This document shows, one piece after another, positions 10,981-22,819 of a DNA stretch of 64,000 nucleotides (positions within the stretch are counted from its first letter, which is position 1; every line of letters starts with the position of its first letter). The position numbers were made by a program, and so were the translations under genes. Origin of the DNA: Symbiodinium sp. CCMP2592 (Eukaryota > Sar > Dinophyceae > Suessiales > Symbiodiniaceae); contig CAJNDT010003979.1 of the NCBI GenBank assembly GCA_905221615.1, forward strand, positions 446,501-510,500, written 5' to 3'. Below the pieces are notes generated by a model. That model was not told the DNA's origin. It did no database searches and saw only the letters and a program-made list of their open reading frames with translations.

Positions 10981-12680
10981 ACTGATATAAAACTAGCGTT
11001 AAGATTGACGTCCGGTGATCTTTCAAGTATATCTGACTTTAGCCAAGGTTCGGCTGCTAAGAAGACAAGTTGCGAAGCAAGTAGGGTGTCAGGAACGGCT
11101 AACCCAGTTGAAAACTTTTTTCGTGTTCCCAAGAAACCTCAAGTAAACCTTGATCCTCAACTCTAATCCCTGATTCCCTAAGCAATAAAACGTGCAGAAA
11201 CTTGCACCACTGAAATCACGACCGTATCCGAAATCGGAATGGCAGCTGGTCTCGAGGCACTGAGGATCTCTGTTGGCCGATGGCAGAGACCTTGCAACGA
11301 AAGCTTGCTTCACTCCCAAAAAGGTCGGAGGGCCTGAGGACTTAAAACAAACCCTCAACCTTACACCCTGAACCGCAGCTTCTTGGTCGAGGGTTTGAGT
11401 CAATATGAGTACAGAGGGTAGGGTTTAGGGTTTTGCGGCATCTCCGCCATTGCCAAACTGCCGCCGCTCCATATTGCCCGAGATGATTTCTGCCAGCTGG
11501 GGCTCATACCTGCGCACCCCTAAACCCTAAAAACCCCAGAAGCCTTGTAAAAGAAGGAAAACGGAAAAAGATACCGAAAAAAATACATAGCCAATGAGTA
11601 CGCATGGAGCCTCCTCGATAACCACCACACAAAGTGCTGTAAGAGCCTTGCGGTGCCCGACTTGGACATCTGAATTTCTGAATATACTTGGACGGGCCTA
11701 GCCATTGGCCTCTAGTCCAACAGCGAGTGACTAGGTGAAGCATTGGCCTTCCGTCGGCACGTGGCTCGCACCGCCTTCAGTTTGGCAGATACTGACCGCG
11801 TCACAGAGTGCACTCCTTGATGATGCCTATGAGGTTGTGCGACCAACCCTCTCCATTCAGCATGCAGCCTACCAGAAGGCGCCGTAGTCTCGCCCCTCCG
11901 TCTTTCTTTGTTTCTTTGTTTATTGCTTTCGTTCTTTCTGTCGATCTTGCTTTTCTCGCTCCTTCGTTAGTTCGTTCTTTCTTTCTTTCCTCTCTCTCTG
12001 TCTCTCTCTTGCTCTATCTCTGTCTCTCTCTCTCTCTCTGCCTCCTTTTTGTCTCCGGTGTGCGCGCGTAGGTGAATGCGGCTGTGTGATTCTGTGTGTT
12101 TGTGTGATTTCCGTTTGCCTGCTGCCCCGTGAAGGATCATTGGCAGGAGTAATGCTGGCGTGTGATCTCAAGTTTGTAGGCACGAGCAGCCAAGAATGAA
12201 CAAATGAAGGAGAGAAGGCACCTACGAGACCACCTTCACTCGTGATAGAGCATGTCCAGTTCCGAAGTTTACTTTTGCAGCCGCAAGGATACTCATGGAG
12301 GAGATGGAGAGCGTACCCTGCCAAAGGCTTCGGAACAGGACATTGGGCATATCGGCGACGTGCCCGAGAAGTCTCAAGAACACCAAGCTGAGTTTTTTTC
12401 AGGCTTTGGGCCCCGTGGTGCCTCTGTAGAGTCATTGTGGCGGTTGTTCTGATCCGCTGTCAGTGGAAAGTGCTAGCACTTGCATTGCCACGTGGAGGAG
12501 CACGGTGCCCTACCCCGAAGTGCAGAGCCTGTAGAGGAGGCACACCTTGACTTAGCTCATTGCAGGCTAAAGCTGTGCGGACACGACGCCATTCAGGTGG
12601 CCAACCACCACGCGTCGTCCTGCAAGGTCACTGCTGGCGTGCGTGTTTGTGTGCGTGTGTGTGTGCGTGCAACTACCAGC
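10981..12680. other. No confident gene; telomere-like pieces and pyrimidine tract
   Basis: Telomere-like fragments occur near 11420-11440 and 11515-11535. A TTTC/TCTC pyrimidine tract lies at about 11905-12045. GTGT-rich sequence lies near 12640-12668. No protein family was recognised in the remaining frames. Confidence 0.5.
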
Positions 12681-14500
12681 TTTTGTCGATTTCCTTTGCA
12701 CTGGAGGTCATCGGGGCTGGGAAATTCGGCGATGTCTTTCGAGTGCAGCTGCAGGCCTGCAAAAAGACGCATATTGCCCAGGTCATGCGCCTGCCCCCTT
12801 TCTGATCTCGTCATGGTTTTGTTAAGGACTCACCGCCGTATGCCCTCAAGCGCATACGGAAGCTGAACCCGACACAGCCAGTGCCTCAACAGCTCGGATC
12901 GAGCTTTCGAACTTGATGCTGTATGAGAGTTGTATGAGTCTGTGTGAGCATCGACAGGTCGAGTCAAGAGGCCTTGGTTCTGGAGCAGCTGTGTGGCAAG
13001 CCGGCGCGGCCCTATATCCTTGCCTATCACAGTCCGCTTGCAGTGTTAACGTGGAAAAACTCAGGGTAAAACTAAGGCTACTAAGGTCGGGAGAGACCGC
13101 TTGACTGCACTTCTTAACTCTTAGCCCCGAGGCGATTATCTCCTTGTTCGGAGCACTGGAGCGGGTAGATGCCTCGTTCCTTCTCTTCGAGTTCTGTGGC
13201 GGAGGAGCGCAGATGCGCATATTTCTACGCCACTTATCACGGCGCAGTTGTCCCGTACCAGGAGACTTCACGAAGAGAAGGGTTGCAGCGCCGAACGAGA
13301 CTGCAACGGGTCCAAGCTTGCTTGTTACCTTCTCAGTCCCACCACGCCTTCACACCATCCTGACCAAGGCGTGCCAACTGATGCATGGTTTGTACCATAT
13401 CCATGCGCCGGAAGCCCACTTCCGTTCGGATAAGCAATCATTGCTGGGGGCGGCAGGTGCCTCAACAAATATTTCGAGAACTGCACAATGTCGAGACAGA
13501 CAGACACAGACAGACAGACAGACAGACAAATGGGCCCCATGGCTTTCGAATGGTTTAGGAAGTCTGAGGATGCAATATGCGTCGTCTGGCTCACGGGTAG
13601 AGCTCCCCAAACAGACTACCGCCAAACTCAAACAGTCTACTGCCAAACTCGTCCCCGGGAGTGGGTCCACTAGTATTGGAGACAGAATTAACTTGAGTGA
13701 CTTGAGGATGCTGCTGGCATCATCAAGCTCACCAGTGATTGCAGGCAGACTGGTCCCACGCAACAGGGCCAACCGAACATCAGGCCCACTGCTGAGCAGT
13801 ACTTGGATGATTTACTGTCGCCTCGAGCAGTGGGGTCAATGGAACAATTTGAGCGGCCAGAGGACACAGCTTGCATCATCTGGCTCACCGGTCAACAGAA
13901 GCAAAATCAAATGTACAGTTGAGTTTCACTGGAACGATTTGAGCCACTCTTTGATGAAACCTCCCGTCATCGTACGCCTGGCGAGAATCAGAAATTTCGT
14001 CGTTCAGCAAAAATGTGACGGAATCTGTCGCCGTCAAGTCGCAAAACGTGCACTTGGTTGGTGTTTCTAAGCAGGAGTGCACCAAGTGAACATAGCGAAT
14101 CAGCGGGTAGTGCGTGCACTGGAGGAGGCACGCTGCACGAGTGTGCTGTTGAGTGCCGCGAGTCTGATGAGCGCAAGTGTGACTGAGTAGCGCGAGTAGA
14201 TGAGTGCAATTGGTGCATGAACGGGAAGATTTGGCGACAGTCAGCCAAAGAGCAAGGGAGTAGAACGCCGTGTGTGAGAGTGGAGTGAGCAACCGAAGCT
14301 GGAGTGAATTTGTGCAGCAGTGCTTTGGCCTTGGTTGATCCGCTCGTTCAATTTGTCCTGTCGTCTTTCTCACTCCGCTGGGTCCACGGGCTCCACTCCA
14401 GTTCCCTACCACCTGTTTAGCTGCCTGATAACGCCGATGGAACCGTATTACGTACACACGCACACAACGTTTCCGTGCACACGTAAACGAGTCAGCGCAT

Positions 14501-14539
<39 letters not shown>

Positions 14540-16420
14540 GAGACAGAGACAGACACCTGCGGTACCCCCTCCTGAGCTAGGGGAAAACTTCTCCGACATG
14601 ATCCGTGACAGCCAAAAACCAGTAGAAGCGGACGAGACCGTGACAGCCAAAAACAATGCCGTGGGGTGATTGAGGCTCTGATGTGGCAGGTAGTAGATTG
14701 AGAGTATCACTGGCGAACATGCCGAAAGTACCACGCCTGTCACACGATACAGGGTTTAACAGCCCTATATTCCAATATTCAAGGCGGGATGAGTACTCAT
14801 AGTACTCCAAGTCTGAGCAAGTTCATCCGATGCAACTAACTGCGATAGGCACATCAGAGAATTTGATCCGATACAGATGTCACAGTGTGTTTTGGAACAT
14901 CGTTGTGATTCAATATGAAGTCGCCAATATTACAAGGATTCGAATCGTTCTTCGCATCACAAATGGAGTGGACATGGGTTGATACGAGAACGATCTAAAC
15001 AGACCCAGTCCTTGCACAGCATTTGCGTCAGTCGGTTCCAGGCTGTCGAAACAGGTTGAGTCTTGCACATGCGAAAGATACTATATAGTCACTAGTCATA
15101 GTATATCTTGACTCAATCAACGCCATTAACCCCCCCCCAACCCCCCCCCCCCTGGTCTGAAGATCAAGCCAAAACCTAGGCGCAGCTATCCCCCCATGTG
15201 CAGAAGCGGACGAGACCGCGACAGCAAAAACACGGTAACCGGTTCGCCAACAACACAGCAGAAGCGGACGAGACCGTGACAGCCAAAAACACGGTAGAAT
15301 CAGTAGAAGCGGACGAGGCCGTGACAGCCAAGAAACAGTAGAAGCGGCAATCGGACGAGACCGTGACAGCCAAAAACACGGTAGAATCAGTAGAAGCGGA
15401 CGAGGCCGTGACAGCCAAGAAACAGTAGAAGCGGCAATTGTAGAAGCGGACCAGACCGTGACATCCAAAACCACAGTAGAAGTGGACGAGACCGTGACAG
15501 CCAAAAACGCGGCAGAATCAGTAGAAGCGGACGAGGCCGTGACTGCCAAGAAACAGTAGAAGCGGCAATAGTAGAAGCGGACGAGACCGTGGCAGCCAAC
15601 AACACGGTAGAATCAGTAGAAGCGGACTAGTTAGAAAGCACTCATGTTCTCTCTGAGCAGAAAACGCGCCCTTGTTCTAAACAGCATGTCAGAAGCGCTG
15701 AAGGTCTCGGGATGTTTGTCAGTGTAAGCCAAACTGGCAGCAGACCAGCTTGTTTCGCACAGGGTTTTGGGTTTATGGCCTGCTTGTGCAAGCTTTGCCG
15801 CCTTTCACCTTTGAGGCTTCGCGTCATTCATGGAGACATCAAGCCTGAAAATCTTCTCTGTACCTGTGATGGCAGGCAGAGATGCATCCCTGCTCGAATC
15901 AAGCGTGTTTGTTATGGCCTGTTTGTTGTCAGACTGAAGATCGCTGATTTTGGCAGCTGTCAAGTGGAAGACGGCACGCAGCGTGTTGCGCCATACTTAG
16001 ATCCAGGCATCATGAGCTTTTGTGTTCGGACAGCTGGTTCGGATCAACACTTGCAAGGCGGCAAGCTGACCAACTAATTACTCAAGTCTCAAGTTGACAG
16101 ACCTCCCAGGCTGGCGATTGGAGGTTTGCCCCGCCTGAAGTCTGCCTGTATGGCGCTGGGGCCCTGGAACCAGCTTTGTAGACCAAAAAGCCCAATCCTT
16201 CAACTTCAAGCCGCGTTTCAACAGGCTGGGAAAAGTAGCCGCTAAACTTTAGCGGCTACTTTTCCCAGCCTGTTGAAACGCGGCTTGAAGTTGAAGGATT
16301 GGGCTTTCGCTAAACCCTAAACCCTACCGTCGTTTGACCAGGAACAGCCGACTATGGTTGGAGACATCTGGGCGAGCGGGCTGTGCTACCACAGCTTTTT
16401 GACCGGGGATCTGCCGGTGT
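12681..16420 (+). CDS. Eukaryotic protein kinase, partial, at least eight exons
   Basis: Kinase subdomains appear in order on one strand. 12681-12754 is the glycine loop (LEVIGAGKFGDVFRVQLQ), whose exon ends CAG before a GCCTGC donor. 12837 to about 12880 has the catalytic Lys (PPYALKRIRKLNP). 12959-13028 reads EALVLEQLCGKPARPYILAY (helix C/beta 4 region). About 13132-13205 is the hinge (ASFLLFEFCGGG). About 13360-13408 is helix E (LTKACQLMHGLYHIHA). 15815-15870 is the catalytic loop (VIHGDIKPENLL). About 15934-16010 is the Mg-binding DFG segment (LKIADFGSCQVEDG). 16348 to about 16419 is helix F (GDIWASGLCYHSFLTGDLPV). The key Lys, Asp, Asn and DFG are present, but HRD is HGD, as in some non-RD kinases. 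The 2.4-kb intron before the catalytic loop is full of minisatellite. N- and C-terminal ends were not found, and the subfamily cannot be assigned. Confidence 0.8.
13491..13528. repeat. (GACA)n microsatellite in kinase intron
   Basis: GACAGACAGACACAGACAGA-type run. It lies between the helix E exon and the catalytic-loop exon of the kinase gene. Confidence 0.95.
14500..14545. repeat. (GA)n microsatellite in kinase intron
   Basis: Near-pure GAGAGA run with one GCGA interruption, followed by GACA variants. Confidence 0.95.
15195..15630. repeat. 45-bp-class minisatellite in kinase intron
   Basis: Repeated blocks of AGTAGAAGCGGACGAGACCG followed by TGACAGCCAAAAACACGGTA or a GCCAAGAAACAGTAGAAG variant. 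An outlying copy lies at 14620-14660. The two variants alternate. The minus-strand frame reads an FLAVTVSSAST-type repeat, which is a by-product of the array. Confidence 0.92.
16187..16307. repeat. Perfect 121-bp palindrome
   Basis: The 60-base arm 16187-16246 (starting AAAGCCCAATCCTTCAACTT) is followed by one unpaired C at 16247 and then its exact reverse complement to 16307. I read both arms base by base and found no mismatch. It lies in a kinase intron, between the DFG exon and the helix F exon, and is followed directly by CTAAACCCTAAACCC. It may be a foldback/MITE, a hairpin-RNA source, or an assembly or library fold-back artefact. Confidence 0.95.
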
Positions 16421-16799
16421 GCTGGCCTTAGAGACAGAGAGGTTCATATAAGAGGCGAAATGCTGTACGCAAGCGCAGTCCGAGCCACGATGAATATGAA
16501 ATCGCACATTCCTTGCCAAGGTGTCCGTCGCACATGAAGTCATTGGGTTGGCCTGAGATAGGCCTCACTTCATGGACCAACGCTGCTGAGTTCTGCGCGA
16601 TGCTCAGTTTAGTCTCGTGCTCGCCGACAAAATGCAAGCAGCCTTTGCGGGCATATCTAGATGTGAGCTTGTGCTTGGTCGTCACAGGTTCCCAAGACCA
16701 CGAGCTCCTGGCAGGACTTCTTGAAGTAAAAGGCAGGCGCCCTGGCCCCGGTGCCCAGGCCAAGCGCAGAACCGTTGCAGCGAAGCATGACCCGAAACA

Positions 16800-17975
16800 G
16801 CTTTAATACAGTCAAATCAGAGTCAACGCAATGCCTTGACTGACCTGAGGAAGCAGCTTGCTTCGTCAGGCTAGTTGGACAGCAAAATGACCCGAAACAG
16901 CTTGAGCACAGTCAAACTTAACCCGTGCATCAGCATCAGGGCCAATGGAATGACATGAGTGACCTGAGGAAGCAGCTTGTTTCGTCAGGCTAGTTGGACA
17001 GCAAAATGACCCGCAACAGCTTGAACACAGTCAAACTTAACCCGTGCATCAGCATCAGGGCCAATGCAATGCCATGACTGACCTGAGGAAGCAGCTTGTT
17101 TCGTCAGGCTAGTTGGACAGCAAAATGACTCGAAACAGCTTGAACACATGACTGACCTGAGGAAGCAGCTTGTTTCGTGAGGCTAGTTGGACAGCAAAAT
17201 GACCCGCAACAGCTCGAACACAGTCAAACTTAAACCGTGCATCAGCATCAGGGCCAATGCAATGCCATGACTGACCTGAGGAAGCAGCTTGTTTCGTCAG
17301 GCTAGTTGGACAGCAAAATGACCCGGAACAGCTTGAACACAGTCAAACTTAACCCGTGCATCAGCATCAGGGCCAATGCCATGCCATGACTGACCTGAGG
17401 AAGCAGCTTGTTTCGTCAGGCTAGTTGGACAGCAAAATGACCCGCAACAGCTCGAACACAGGCAAACTTAACCCGTGCATCAGCATCAGGGCCAATGCCA
17501 TGCCATGACTGACCTGAGGAAGCAGCTTGTTTCGTCAGGCTAGTTGGACAGCAAAATGACCCGAAACAGCTCGAACACAGTCAAACTTAACCCGTGCATC
17601 AGCATCAGGGCCAATGCCATGCCATGACTGACCTGAGGAAGCAGCTTGTTTCGTCAGGCTAGTTGGACAGCAAAATGACCCGAAACAGCTCGAACACAGT
17701 CAAACTTAACCCGTGCATCAGCATCAGGGCCAATGCCATGCCATGACTGACCTGAGGAAGCAGCTTGTTTCGTCAGGCTAGTTGGACAGCAAAATGACCC
17801 GCAACAGCTCGAACACAGTCAAACTTAACCCGTGCATCAGCATCAGGGCCAATGCCATGCCATGACTGACCTGAGGAAGCAGCTTGTTTCGTCAGGCTAG
17901 TTGGACAGCAAAATGACCCGAAACAGCTTGAGCACAGTCATACTTATCCCGTGCATCAGCATCAGATGCTCGTTT
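16800..17975. repeat. 119-bp tandem satellite, about ten units
   Basis: The marker word TGACCTGAGG recurs at 16841, 16960, 17079, 17153, 17272, 17391, 17510, 17629, 17748 and 17867. That is a 119-bp period with one shortened 74-bp unit. Each unit carries AAGCAGCTTGTTTCGTCAGG, AGTTGGACAGCAAAATGACC and CCGTGCATCAGCATCAGGGC. Units are highly alike, so the array is recent or homogenised. Diverged units reappear at 20400-20760. Confidence 0.97.
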
Positions 17976-19455
17976 CTCTCGGCCAGTGGGACAAGGTTGG
18001 GACTCCCGCCTGGCTCTGGAAAACTTCAGCGCTGCTGCACCGGTCTCTTGTCATGCTGCAGGGTAGGATTTGATTCTTTTTTCTAACCAATAGTAAAATC
18101 ATGTAAAATCACAAGGAAGTTGCTTGGTAAGGTTCACGTCGGCAGCCACAGTCCAGCAGAGAGGAGCTGGTTGCTCGTTTGCATTAGTTGCGGAGCCCAG
18201 CTGTATGGACATCGCCAGGGTAGACGAACAACGGCTGGGTCGCTTGATCCAGATGCTCCCTCAGGACGAGGCAGTTCCGGAGAGGGTCTTCGATGGTTTT
18301 TGCGGGCTTTTGTGATGTTTCTGCTGGTTCTTCGCGCAACTTGCAGGCTTTGGGGAACTCCCGCGTTGTGGACGCCACTGTCCCTGCTTCTTCCAAGCCC
18401 AGCGCAGCTCTGGACAGATTCTTGCGGAGGGTCGCGAAGTAAAACAGGGCTGCAGCTCTTCTACCGTGCTGATGAGAGTGCCCAGGACACAAAGGGGGTT
18501 TGGGGATCCAATCCAAGGAGGTGAACGTAGGTGAACCAGCCTTCTCCGTCGTGGGGGCAACGCCCACCACACACTCCTCTAGGGAACGTGAGCGAGTGGA
18601 ATGAACATTTGCAATTGCGACACTCCCCCACTTCTGTCTGACCACCCTCACAAGATCCCTGTTGGGCAACTCTTCCAAGCAAGATGTCGGTCACTGATGT
18701 TCATCATTTTTCATCCTTCTTGCTTAGTATATATTATAGATACAATTGGAATGTTTCTGAGTCGAGAATTCATTTTCGGATGATCTGTCCTCACCTGCGT
18801 TTTGAATTATTGGTGGGTGGTGACGGGCGTGTGGTGTTCTGGGTGCGTCCGACTTAGAGGATATGATGTGACTGATACTTGGTGCGCGTTTCTCTTGAGT
18901 TGGGCTCTCAGACGCTTTTAAGGACGACGTTGTTTGAAGGAATGTTTTGGAAGCTCGCAAAAATAGAACCTAGATAGAAATTCAACTAAGCAGCTTTATC
19001 GTACTGTACGAGTCAAAGATGAAATTCTCTCATTGGTTCAGTCGCTCTATATGAAGGAAATTCATGTCACCTTTGAATGTAACTGCATGGGAATTTTGAT
19101 CTTGCCTTTTTCTTCGTTTGCTTTGGGTTCTCGGGGCGCTGGGCATGGCTGGATGGTGGTTGGCGTTAATGCATGGTCTGGTACCTTGGGAACTTCGAAA
19201 ATGTTCTTCGTTTTTGCCTACTGAAAGGTTCGCACACGCCTCTCATATGATTCATGAGCATCCAGAATACCTGGAAGCCCGGCAGATGATATCACATCAA
19301 TTGGACAGAATTCTATTGAAGATTTTTTGGTCAGAAACAGTGTTCTTTCGCATATGCGTACATTTCACACTAATGGTAGGCGTCTGCACGGCAGCTCGCT
19401 GATCGCCTGCCACGATGCTTGGTCCACACTGCTCTGGCTCCGAACAGCTGACAGC
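17976..19455. other. No confident gene
   Basis: Short frames only. A plus-strand segment near 18205-18315 reads MDIARVDEQRLGRLIQMLPQ, which could be an exon fragment, but no splice sites or homology support it. 18700-19080 is AT-richer and featureless. Confidence 0.45.
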
Positions 19456-19581
19456 ATGACTTTCGCACCTGCAATCACTGCAATCATGGTCCTCCTGGCC
19501 TTAGCGGCCCCGCCAGCATGGCCAGCCAGGCGCGGCCTGGGGCAGCGCTGCGTGGCCGCAGAAGGATGCTACGAAAATCTC
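19456..19581 (+). CDS. Possible first exon with signal peptide
   Basis: ATG at 19456 opens a frame MTFAPAITAIMVLLALAAPP followed by AWPARRGLGQRCVAAEGCYENL. A hydrophobic core of about 15 residues is followed by small residues and then a Cys-containing segment, which fits a secretory signal peptide. A CT|GTGAGT donor at about 19581 would end the exon. No downstream exon could be tied to it, and the product is unknown. Confidence 0.35.
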
Positions 19582-20338
19582 TGTGAGTCTGTGGCAGTAC
19601 GAAGGCACTCTTGGCTGGGATCGCAGCCGGAGCCGCAGGTGGCACTTGGCTGCTGCGTCCTCATGCGGAGGGCCTCTAGGTTGGGAGGGGGTCCAGAAAG
19701 AGAGCGAGCAAATGCGAGCAACATTGGCAAGGAAAGTGGGTGATCTGTATTCATTGTGTCATGCAGGCACACGCGCAGTCAAACGGGAGCATGTGTGTCT
19801 CTGTGTGTGTGTGTGTGTCTGTGTCGGCACATGGTTTTGCCCATCGGCTTTTGGCCAATGTCTTGGACTGTCGGGCCGCAGAGCAGCGCGCTCCGAAACT
19901 ATAGCCAAAGCGCAGTCAAAGTGAAACGAGTCTCTGGAGCTTTGAACGTAGCGGATTTTGCGATTGTTCTTCCAAGCATTTCCATGAATGTAACCAATTT
20001 GTTCGACCGTCTGTGGCCTAGGCAGCTCAAGCCCTTCGTCGCTTGTCTCCGGGACAAAAGCTTGAATTGACTTGTGAGCCCCATTGACTCCTCGCTCTGA
20101 GCTGCATGCGCTTCTCTTCTCCTCGCTTCTCTCTTTGCTTGTTTTGGCTTTTGGTTTCTCCAATGTTTCTCCTAGGCCGCATTGCCTTCTACCTGGCCTT
20201 CGGAGTGCTGGCTTTGGGTGGGTGGCTTTCCACCCGCCTTTTCCCCCTTTCCCTTGGTCCTTGGCCCACTCAGGTGATGTTCGCCCTGCTTCGAAGGCCG
20301 ACTTCACGGAACCTGCAGCTGCGCACCCCTGAGAGATG

Positions 20339-20760
20339 CTGCAGCAGCAACAACAACAACAACAACAGCTGCAACCACAACCTGCACCAACAAGCAGCAA
20401 ATGACGCGAACCAGCTTGAACACAGTCAAACTTATTCTGCGCATTAGGGTCAAAGGAGTGACATGAGCGACCTGAGGAAGCAGCTTGTTTCATCAGGCTA
20501 GTTGGAATCATAATGACCCAAAACAGCTTGAACAGAGTCAAACTTAACACGTGCACCAGCATCAGGGTCAATGAAACATATGAAACGACATGACTGACCT
20601 GAAGAAGCAGCTTGTTTCGTCAGGCCAGTGGCAAGCAAAAAAGACCCGAAACAGCTTGAACACAGTCGAAGTTAAACCGTGCATCAGCATCAAGGTCAAT
20701 GGAATGACATGGCTGACCTGAGGAAGCACCTTGTTTCGCCAGGCTGAAGGAGGACAAGTT
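20339..20760. repeat. CAA/CAG run and diverged 119-bp satellite units
   Basis: A CAGCAGCAACAACAACAACA run at about 20339-20370 leads into three diverged units of the 16800-17975 satellite (markers GACCTGAGGAAGCAGCTTG at about 20468 and related forms near 20595 and 20713). These units carry insertions and many substitutions, so they are older than the main array. Confidence 0.9.
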
Positions 20761-21661
20761 CTGTTAGGATTTGAGCTTCAGGGTTTGTACTCCTCAGGGT
20801 TTAGGGTTTGGGTTCTCACCGGCCTGCAGCCCAGATGATTCTCCGCTTGCCCCTCCAGCCCCCACTGCACGCCCTAAATCCCAGTCCCCTCCAAACGAAA
20901 CAAGAGCGCAGAAGCCTTCTCCACAGACCCGAAGACCCTTCTTTGCACTGCGCGACGTTCGTTCTTTCTGGTCCAAGTTTGGCAAGCCTCCCAGGCGAAA
21001 CTGAAAGGCGAACGCCACGAGAAAACTGGAGCTGACAAACACTGCTTGCAAAACCTGCTTTCGTCTCCGATCGTTTCACAGGCAGTAGGCCCCTTCCATG
21101 GCTGCAGCTGCATTCGCTGACGTGGCAGGGGCTCGCGCCTGAGATGTCCGGCATCGTGTTTGAGGTTGCTGGTAAGTGTGGCGGTGGGTTTACGGTTGTC
21201 TGATTTGATTTTCGAGCTGCAGCAGGCACCGTTTGCATGCACACGGATCTGAAGCACCGTTGCGGGGGCGATGGTGGTGATGGTGATGGCAGTAACGATG
21301 CCGATGGGATTCTGAAACCGTCCTTTCCAATCCGAAACAGTGCAACCTCTACTTTGTTGCATTGTCTTGGGCTGTTCCTTGCATGTGTTTGAGAGCAATG
21401 GCTGGAGTTTGTGATGCCCGGGCTCAGCTCCATCAGGTAGCGAACACATGTGAACAAGACTCCGGCAGCGCGGGGGCATTCGGACGTCTGCGCATGCTGG
21501 CATATACACTAGTTATTCAGAACTATGGCATGTAGGGAACCAGCCCGAATGCAACGAAGACTGCTCGTACTTGGCGTTCATTGTGTGTTTCACGCTCTCC
21601 CCTCCTGCCACCACCACTGCAGTATCTCAGTTCCATAGTTCACACGGCGCGTGCATCGGCC
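20761..21661. other. Spacer upstream of the dsRNA-binding-like gene
   Basis: Contains a telomere-like TTTAGGGTTTGGG piece near 20795-20815. No convincing exon seen. Frames on both strands are Arg/Ser/Pro-rich. Confidence 0.45.
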
Positions 21662-22681
21662 ATGCGGCCTCAGAAGAGGCAACGCTTGGAAACAGGCTTG
21701 AGCCTTGCCCAGGTCATCCGCAGCTTTGGAAGCCCAGAGCGTCCATCGCAGGAGGGTTTCGGTGCGAAGCCGGAAGAAGAGCCGCACACCAAGGAGGAGG
21801 TGGAAGAGGAGGAGGAGGATGTTGGTGCGGAAGAGGTTGTAAAAGAGGAGCCTGAACCTAAAGAGGAAAGCGTTGACGCACAGGAGGATCTTGCTGAACC
21901 TAAAGAAGAAAGCCTTGAGGAAGAGCTGGCATGGAAGGAGGAGGATGATGAGGAGAAGCAGGAAGAGGAGGAGGAGGAGGAGGAGGGCATTTATTCTCAA
22001 AGTACCGCTGCTGGAACATCGACGTCTGCCTCGCAAAGTTTGTCACAAGCATCCTGGCAACCGTTGTCACAGGACTTGGAGGCCACGGCGCATGGCTTGG
22101 AACTGGCGGATGCAGCAGGCATGCAAGAGCCTCGTGGAGGCTTCGCAGATCTCAGTCCGGAAGAGAAGGAAATACTTTTAACTGTGTCTGAAAGCCTCAC
22201 GAAAGAGATAGGTATGAAGGCTTTTTACACGTTCGATGTCCGGACATGCCGTGAGGACTTGAAGAAATTGGTGCACACCTTCTTCTCCAGGTACAGGCAG
22301 ACAGAATCCGAGGACCGCTACTTCGACACGGAAGCAATTTATCAGAACAATCAGAGGAGGTTTGCATCAACATTGACGACGCCCTCCTTCTACCAGCGCA
22401 GTTTTCGAGGCCACCCGATGCTACTTCGCAGTATGGCGGAAACCTCTGCTTGTAGGACATTCCTGGAAGATACAGACGCTCGCGAGGTTTCCAGGTGGCT
22501 TCCGCCACCTTCCAGAGTACTGCGAAGAGAGATCTTGGCAAAGTTCAACAAAGACTGGAAGGAGGCTATGATTCAGCGGGGCATCCGTCCCAAGCTAGTT
22601 CAGCAAGAAGCTATCCAAGCGCTTTCCGAGAAACTTAGGTCTCTGGGCTGTAGGCTGGCTTTGTGGGATGGTAATGCCTGA
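21662..22681 (+). CDS. dsRNA-binding-like domain protein with acidic N-terminus (339 aa)
   Basis: A single uninterrupted frame, unusual in this intron-rich DNA. The start is taken at ATG 21662 (MRPQKRQRLETG); the frame is open 27 codons further upstream, but that part looks like spacer. Residues about 1-15 are basic (possible NLS). About 40-120 are Glu/Lys-rich with KEEPEPKEES-type repeats, followed by a Ser/Thr/Gln-rich linker. About 195-280 hold the domain: FFSRY, then RYFDTEAI, FASTLTTPSF, SFRGHP, and MAETSACRTFLED. That order (strand, strand ending TP, G-x-P turn, A/S-rich helix) resembles a dsRNA-binding domain and aligns with the gene at 27534-28681. A basic helical tail follows (FNKDWKEAMIQRGIRPKL). 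The family assignment is inference from pattern. The last 264 bases are duplicated at 3-266. Confidence 0.7.
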   Translation: MRPQKRQRLETGLSLAQVIRSFGSPERPSQEGFGAKPEEEPHTKEEVEEEEEDVGAEEVVKEEPEPKEESVDAQEDLAEPKEESLEEELAWKEEDDEEKQEEEEEEEEGIYSQSTAAGTSTSASQSLSQASWQPLSQDLEATAHGLELADAAGMQEPRGGFADLSPEEKEILLTVSESLTKEIGMKAFYTFDVRTCREDLKKLVHTFFSRYRQTESEDRYFDTEAIYQNNQRRFASTLTTPSFYQRSFRGHPMLLRSMAETSACRTFLEDTDAREVSRWLPPPSRVLRREILAKFNKDWKEAMIQRGIRPKLVQQEAIQALSEKLRSLGCRLALWDGNA

Positions 22682-22819
22682 ATGCCGCATCTCGTCGTTG
22701 CACGGAAAAGGCTTGCAGTTGGCACTCGGGCTTCAGAGAGGCAGTGTAGAGCATAAAGTAGCTACCGTAGCTCGCAGAAGCTCGAAGTTTCAGTCAGTCG
22801 CCATCTTTGATGTACTGGA

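Noticed and set aside
13885-14556. 223-codon minus frame and 308-codon plus frame at 13144-14070
   Set aside because: They run through kinase introns and microsatellite; only the kinase exons within the plus frame are supported.
15028-15549. Minus frames rich in AVTVSSAST
   Set aside because: Produced by the 45-bp minisatellite, whose length is a multiple of three.
19759-20571. 270-codon minus frame
   Set aside because: Crosses microsatellite and satellite units and has low-complexity Cys/Ser content. It overlaps spacer and the diverged satellite without any family signal.
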